A stretch of DNA of 64,000 nucleotides. Source: Pelodera strongyloides (taxonomy: Eukaryota > Nematoda > Chromadorea > Rhabditida > Rhabditidae). This document shows, piece after piece, positions 58,854-64,000 of this stretch. Numbering within the stretch: the first letter of the stretch is position 1; each line of letters begins with the position of its first letter. The stretch is from contig JAANDG010000375.1 in NCBI GenBank assembly GCA_036852015.1, positions 62,001 to 126,000 on the forward strand. The letters are read 5' to 3'. Both the position numbers and the translations under genes were made by a program. A model generated the notes under the pieces. That model saw only the letters and a list, made by a program, of their open reading frames with translations, did no database searches and had not been told where the DNA came from.

Positions 58854-59976
58854 GTGTTGCACTTTGTTGAGTGTTTTGTGCGGAACAAAATGATCGAGTG
58901 TGTTTGTATTTCAATGTTTCGCAGTTTCTTTTCTAACGTTCGCCGACTTTCTACATGCATAATTTGAACTTATTCTAAACTTTTGCAATGCACTCTCTAC
59001 GCCGTTTACTTGAAACTCCCTTGGTTTGAAGTGGTAAGTTTCATGTTTCTTCCTAATTTGCTGTGAACTGTAAATCTACATTGCACTGGACACTACTTTG
59101 GAACACAGCATGCGATTCAAAAACCGGCTGTTATACCGCCTTAAAATGAACCTGATCGCGTATCCCAATAGGGTCATGTCAAATCTTATGAATAGTCGTC
59201 TCTTTAGCTTGCGGGCTCTTAAAAATGCCGCAAGAACCGTAAAGAAACCAGCAAAAAGTAACCACGCCGGTCATAAGCCTCCCTTTCGCGGTATGGAGAA
59301 AATATGGAGAAACATCGAACGCGCTTATTATTGGAGGATGATAGCTTTGATTGATTTTAGGCAACCATTCTTAGGTGAACCCATTTGGGTTACGGTTCAC
59401 TGGTTTTTTCGTGGGCCTGCCCATTTGGTGACCAAGTTTTATCGACAACCGTGATGAGGTGGCCACCAAATGGTCACGAACCACTCACAAGATGTTTTTT
59501 TTCCGGTAAAAACCATTTGGTGATGGGCCAACGACGGTCTTTCTGTGGTTTCCGCAATTATTTCGTTTTCCTGTGTTGTATTAGTTTTCTTGTATTAGTT
59601 TTCCTGTGTTGTATTTCAACTTACATATATATAACGTAAAAAATACCGTTTTTCATTTGTCTTTGTCAATTCACTTTGTTTTTTTTCATCGTTCTATTCC
59701 ACAAAAATCTACTTTATTTTTCATGCTCCTGATCTCTCACGGAATTTCAACTGTACTGTACCTGTAGGCTGCAGGGAGAATCTACCCTTGGCAGGGAGGT
59801 TCTTCCCTACTCCTCCCCTACCCAATGCAACGTTCCCCAAGGTTCCCAGTCTCGGTCTATGTTTACGATCAGTAGCCAGTGCTATGATAAGAGTTAAACA
59901 AACAAAATAAGGGAAATTAAAGGACTGCCCGTTGTAAACATGTTGAGTCTTGGCATAGTAAAATTCCTACGAAATA

Positions 59977-60415
59977 TTAAAGGATCGCAGTCACTACAAA
60001 ATCGTCATTTTTCTTCGAGTTTACTTGTATTTAGTAAAGAATAGAGACAAATACTTTACCAAAACCGAATAATTTGAATTCCAACTCAGGGAGTGAACAA
60101 GTAGAAAAGTAGTTCTACTTAACTACCGCAGGATCACGAAACGTGTTCATATAGCTGCTTCCCGATCGGCAGTATGCAAATTATTTCGGCAAATATCTGC
60201 ATATTATATCTTTACATATACTGCAAGGGTCTGCAGGCATATCACTACACGTTTCATAATCCCGCGGTAGTTAAGTAGAACTACTTTTCCACTTGCTCAC
60301 CCCCTGAGTTGGAATTCAAATTATTCGGTTTTGTAAAGTATTTTTCTTTATTCTTTACTAAATACAAGTAAACTCGAAGCAAAATGATGATTTTGGAGTG
60401 ACTGCGATCCTTTAA
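59977..60415. repeat. Long near-perfect palindrome, AAAGGATCGCAGTCACT ends
   Basis: TTAAAGGATCGCAGTCACT at left, AGTGACTGCGATCCTTTAA at right. The arms are about 190 bases each and stay close to complementary through TTTGAATTCCAACTCAGG and AGTTCTACTTAACTACCGC. Shares its terminus with 46996-47421 but has another interior. Confidence 0.9.
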
Positions 60416-60800
60416 GTGTATATTTCTTTGAAATTTTTTTTTGCAAATTTCGCTTCAGAAGTTTGAATTCCAATGCTCTTTGTTATAGATTTTATTCCTT
60501 TATTTCTCCTATTTAAATACAAAATAAAGTTTATTTTGAAAATTCATCAAATAAATTGCTCATTTAAAAGAAACAAATTCCGCGAAAAATAAAAACAAAT
60601 TGAACGTTTTCCGATAAAAAATGCTGTTGCACAGACACAGACGATTTGGAATTTTGAATTAGATGAAAATCAATTTTTGTTTCATCGGAGAATAAATGTA
60701 CGTATAAATATAGTCCTAGTTGCGGAATACAATATATAACATTTTATTCTGGAGCTTTTCCCCCGGCTACTACTAAATATTATCTCTCTTTTTTTTGCAG

Positions 60801-61626
60801 AATTACTTATTTGTGATATTAATTTTTTGTAAGTTCTGTTTTTGTAACATGAGAAAATATTGATTATTGAATTATTGACGTATGGCTTTTTTCATGAGTC
60901 TGACCTCAACTAAATTTCGTCTTTCTTATTTTTTTTGTATACGTGATCATTTAGCAAAGATCCAGTTTGAAAATCTGATTTGATTTTTTTACGTTTTTTT
61001 TTTAAATTGTCCTATATATTTTTTTGTCAGGCTTTAAATTGAATTAATTCTAATGTTGCAGATTTATTTGCTCTCTATTCCGATTGGCTACTAACTACCG
61101 TATGTTATGGATTGGATGTGGTCCTGGCGCGATTCCATATTCTACGGTATATGTTCGTGCGGAAGCCCTGTAGACGTGGACCCGGTGCCGTGCGATCGGT
61201 GAGTGTTCTTTGATCTTTAGGAAAATTGCATAAATTTTTCATTTGCATAAATTTTGGGGTTTTGGCCGCTGATGTTGCTGGCAACTAGTCGACCTACTAA
61301 AAAGACTTAAAGCGAAATGCTAGCCCCTTTGGAAAATTTGCATATTGATAAGCAAATCCTATGTATCCAGTGTCCTATGCTAATTGTGTACGATCGTCCA
61401 CGGCAATCGTACAAAATTAGCATAGGATACATTGGATTTGCTTATCATATGCAAATTTTCCAAAGAGGCTAGCATTTCGCTTTAAACTAAATCATGTACA
61501 AAAATATAAATCATCAAAGCATGTGTAATAATATACCCTTGGTTAATATATGTTCATTTTTGGTTAACCTTTTGTTTATACAGTCTATAGTTCGGGTTTG
61601 CACTTACTGGGTTCTAACTTCTGATT
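60801..61626 (+). CDS. Possible membrane-protein gene fragment, 3 exons
   Basis: Three short blocks have acceptor and donor sites with agreeing phases: 60801-60828 (acceptor tttttttgcag, donor GTAAGT, phase 1 out), 61062-61198 (acceptor gttgcag, donor GTGAGT, phase 0 out) and 61584-61626 (acceptor ttatacag, donor GTAAGT). Joined they read NYLFVILIFYLFALYSDWLL, then a segment containing LDVVLARFHILRYMFVRKP and RRGPGAVRS, then SIVRVCTYWVLTSD. The hydrophobic run followed by a basic stretch suggests a multi-pass membrane protein. No family is recognised. The next block at 61870 would give WSTRHFN and a stop. No start exon was found, so this could be a pseudogene or chance agreement. The middle block is also open in another frame. 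Confidence 0.35.
61307..61487. repeat. Near-perfect palindrome with family-1-like border
   Basis: TTAAAGCGAAATGCTAGCCC to GGGCTAGCATTTCGC-type right end (GAGGCTAGCATTTCGCTTTA). Inner arms ATTTGCATA and CCTATGCTAAT are mirrored around CGATCGTCCACGG. Lies between two blocks of the possible membrane-protein gene. Confidence 0.85.
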
Positions 61627-62191
61627 GTAAGTTTTAATGGTACTGTACAGCAATGGAAATATACATTTACCAGTTGAAACCGCAGTGATTACCAATTTGG
61701 TACTCCCAGTAGTTCACCAGTGAGAACCTGATGGGAGCCTGCCTATTCCATGGTTACCTACCATTGGGAGCTACCACTGGGAGGCTACCATTGGGAGTTA
61801 GTTCCCAGTGAAAACGTAATCTATGTTTTTCTGTTTTTATGGTGTCCGTGAAATGTTTGGTGGTTCAGGGTCAACTCGCCACTTCAATTGACAAAGTACA
61901 CGTAAGAATTTGCATAATTTAGGGCCGAAGTCGGATTTCCGAGATATTTACGTCGAGTCAAGTACCTACTTGAATAGTTGCAACTCATTCTCCCTCTCCC
62001 CTTCTCCGCACCTCCTGCTATCTCTCTGCATCCCTATTCCTCTCTCTCTCTCTTTAATTCTCTCTCTCTCTCTCTCTGAACTCTGAACTCTACCGTACAC
62101 GTTCATTTAAGTAACTAACAGTAAGCTCGACGTAAATATTGCGGAAACCGACTCCTGTAGCGCAGTGACTTTGACCTTGGTAATACGTGAA

Positions 62192-62376
62192 GTTTAAAGC
62201 GAAATACCGGACGGTTTTTCCAACGCATCGTGGACAACTGAATTCTAACGTATTTATGCTAATCTGCTCGAATTATCTCGATTTTTTATTCTAATTTATG
62301 TTCATTTGCAGAAGCTGCATTAGAATGCTGGTGTACTCGATGCGTTTCAAAAACCGGCCAGTATTTCGCTTTAACT
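62192..62376. repeat. Family-1 MITE
   Basis: TTTAAAGCGAAATACCGGAC to CCGGCCAGTATTTCGCTTTA. Confidence 0.9.
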
Positions 62377-63140
62377 AACTGAACTTATATCTGTGTTACT
62401 CAAATTTATAACACATATATCGTATTGTCCAAAGTCCAAGTTACTGTGACGTATTCTAATATGGCTTGTGTGTTCGCGCGTGTCATTGCTGCAGTGTCTG
62501 TAATTGTAATTACCCAGCTTGGCTTTCCAATATCTAATTGCCTGCCGTTATCCATTTGAACCCCCTTTTGTAATTATCACATTAACAAGCTTAACGTAAT
62601 GCTGATATGCCCCAAACTAATACGTTGTTTGTGAATTATGCTTGACTTAACCTTGTGTTTATGTGTCATATACTCACATTATGGGTTAGCAATTAATAAT
62701 AATAATGTTTAATTACCCCTGGGCACACCTTCACAACGACCATAACTGCGCCGCTCACATCCTAAAATTTCACGATGTTCTTACTTACCATTTTAGATTT
62801 AGCATGCGTGCTTGTGTTGTTTCTTGTGTCGAAATTATAGCTATATTTCTCTGGTTTGCGCTGCTATCCTCGTGCTCTCTTTTGGCGAATTATTGGCGCG
62901 AATGTCCTGCTTTACTGTGCGCGCCAAATGTACGCCGGTATATGGCGGCGCGACCAGTTTGGGCCAGAATAACGCGGCAGTCGTGTGTTTTTTCATGGCT
63001 TTGCTGCATTTCGCAACAAATATTTTGCCTTTCTGTGTCAGCTTTTCCATTGGAACTCATCAATTGCCATTTGGTCATTTAGGCGATCAGCGGTTTAAAA
63101 TATATGGGCTGGAATTATATAGAATTGGGAGAAGGGAATG

Positions 63141-63171
<31 letters not shown>

Positions 63172-64000
63172 AGCGAGGGAGAGAGAGAAAGAGAGAGAGA
63201 GAGAGAAATAGAGAGGAAGAGGAAATCCCTCCCCAAGAAATGATCCTCCCTCAATTAAAATCCTCTTAATCCTTTTATTTTTCTTCATTTCTGATGCATT
63301 TTACTTTGTGAGTGTTTCGTTCTTATTGTTGGTCCTAGTAGCACAAAGGTTCTTTATAATATTTATTCTTATTTCTCTATCAAAAAGGTGCTGTAATACC
63401 CTTTATTATAACCAAGTTATGACGTCACACGAATCATTTTATTTATTTTTGGCCTTCTGTGACAAAGCAACCCAACAGTAACATCATGAAGAAAACAACA
63501 ATAGTGTGCTCGATATCTATGCACTGCGATGAACTGGCGCTTATTTGCCACACGTTTTCGTTCAAGAAAATGACTTCGTCAAGTGTTTGAAATATAGAGA
63601 GAAAAAGTATTGTTCAAATAACGTTCCTTACCTCTTTTCTGGTTTATAAAACTCTTTATTTCATGGAGTGACCACTAATAAGCACATTGAACTTCTCAAC
63701 CTTGCTTATCACTATTGCAAATGCTTCTTAATTTCTTATAATTAAAGGTAATTGAGCCCCTCCCCAGTTAAATAATTAAGTTTTAGCTCATTAGCGTTGT
63801 GGTTGCGCTCTGAGCTCTGAATTTACTACACAAATCCACAAATTTTCGTTGAACACCTCGCTGTAATTTATGATAGCTGCTACGCGGGGAATATGCTGTA
63901 ATGGGACACATCAGCGGGAGGACCCGGGGGCCATAAAGATGTTATGCACAGGGGGACACACTCTCTCTGTTTATCTCTCTCTCTTTCTCTTTCTCTCTCT
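62377..64000. other. Right end of the window, no supported gene
   Basis: Two overlapping plus-strand frames at 62705-63141 are in conflict with each other and cross a GCGCC-rich patch. The remainder is AT-rich with GA and CT runs. The last 40 bases enter another CT microsatellite. Confidence 0.4.
63146..63216. repeat. (GA)n microsatellite
   Basis: GA run with GCGAGGG interruption. The window ends in another CT run from 63960. Confidence 0.95.

Noticed and set aside
59098..59454. 118-codon plus-strand frame
   Set aside because: Its first part is a MITE end (GCGATTCAAAAACCGGC-like) and its last part a repeated CCATTTGGTGACC motif also seen inverted at 59460-59525.
62462..62560. 32-codon frame with a signal-peptide-like start (MACVFARVIAAVSVIVI)
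   Set aside because: Short, isolated, and without a Cys pattern or processing sites. Chance is the simpler explanation.
62705..63141. Two overlapping frames of 125 and 109 codons, partly hydrophobic
   Set aside because: They overlap in different frames, cross a GC-rich repeat patch and have no trans-splice or cis-splice context.

Overview
This window is animal nuclear DNA, most probably from a nematode. Five observations support that. Genes are split into many short exons with GT...AG introns. Several genes have a splice acceptor a few bases upstream of the ATG with no recognisable 5' exon, which is the signature of spliced-leader trans-splicing. Three unrelated housekeeping genes lie head to tail on one strand like an operon. 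Short runs of TTAGGC, the nematode telomere unit, occur. A divergent single-domain globin resembles the large nematode globin family. I cannot name the species.

Left half (1-29.7 kb, minus strand): three complete genes in tandem, read from high to low coordinates. They are REXO1-type 3'-5' RNA exonuclease (27 exons, predicted 1025 aa), mitochondrial acylglycerol kinase AGK (13 exons, 435 aa) and translation initiation factor eIF2A (17 exons, about 547 aa). Exon phases were checked by hand. They close for REXO1 and AGK, and leave one unexplained junction in eIF2A. AGK and eIF2A each have a trans-splice-like acceptor 3-14 bases before the ATG, so the three may be one polycistronic unit with long (about 1.0 and 1.6 kb) intergenic gaps.

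Middle (29.7-41.3 kb, plus strand): an unrecognised gene with one membrane segment and a long Lys/Ser/Thr-rich tail (31.1-37.1 kb), which carries a diverged duplicated exon, followed by a compact 4-exon globin-like gene (39.9-41.3 kb, 177 aa).

Right half (41.3-64 kb): mostly repeats and few credible coding exons. It holds many (CT/GA)n microsatellites, MITEs, a 3-copy tandem array with Helitron-like ends, and an 8-copy tandem array of a tRNA-containing unit. One possible membrane-protein gene fragment lies at 60.8-61.6 kb.

Repeats dominate non-coding DNA throughout. The main MITE family has terminal sequence TTAAAGCGAAATACCGGCC and at least 16 copies. Other inverted-repeat families, a CACTA-like element, two tRNA-derived SINE families and several long hairpins sit in introns and intergenic DNA.
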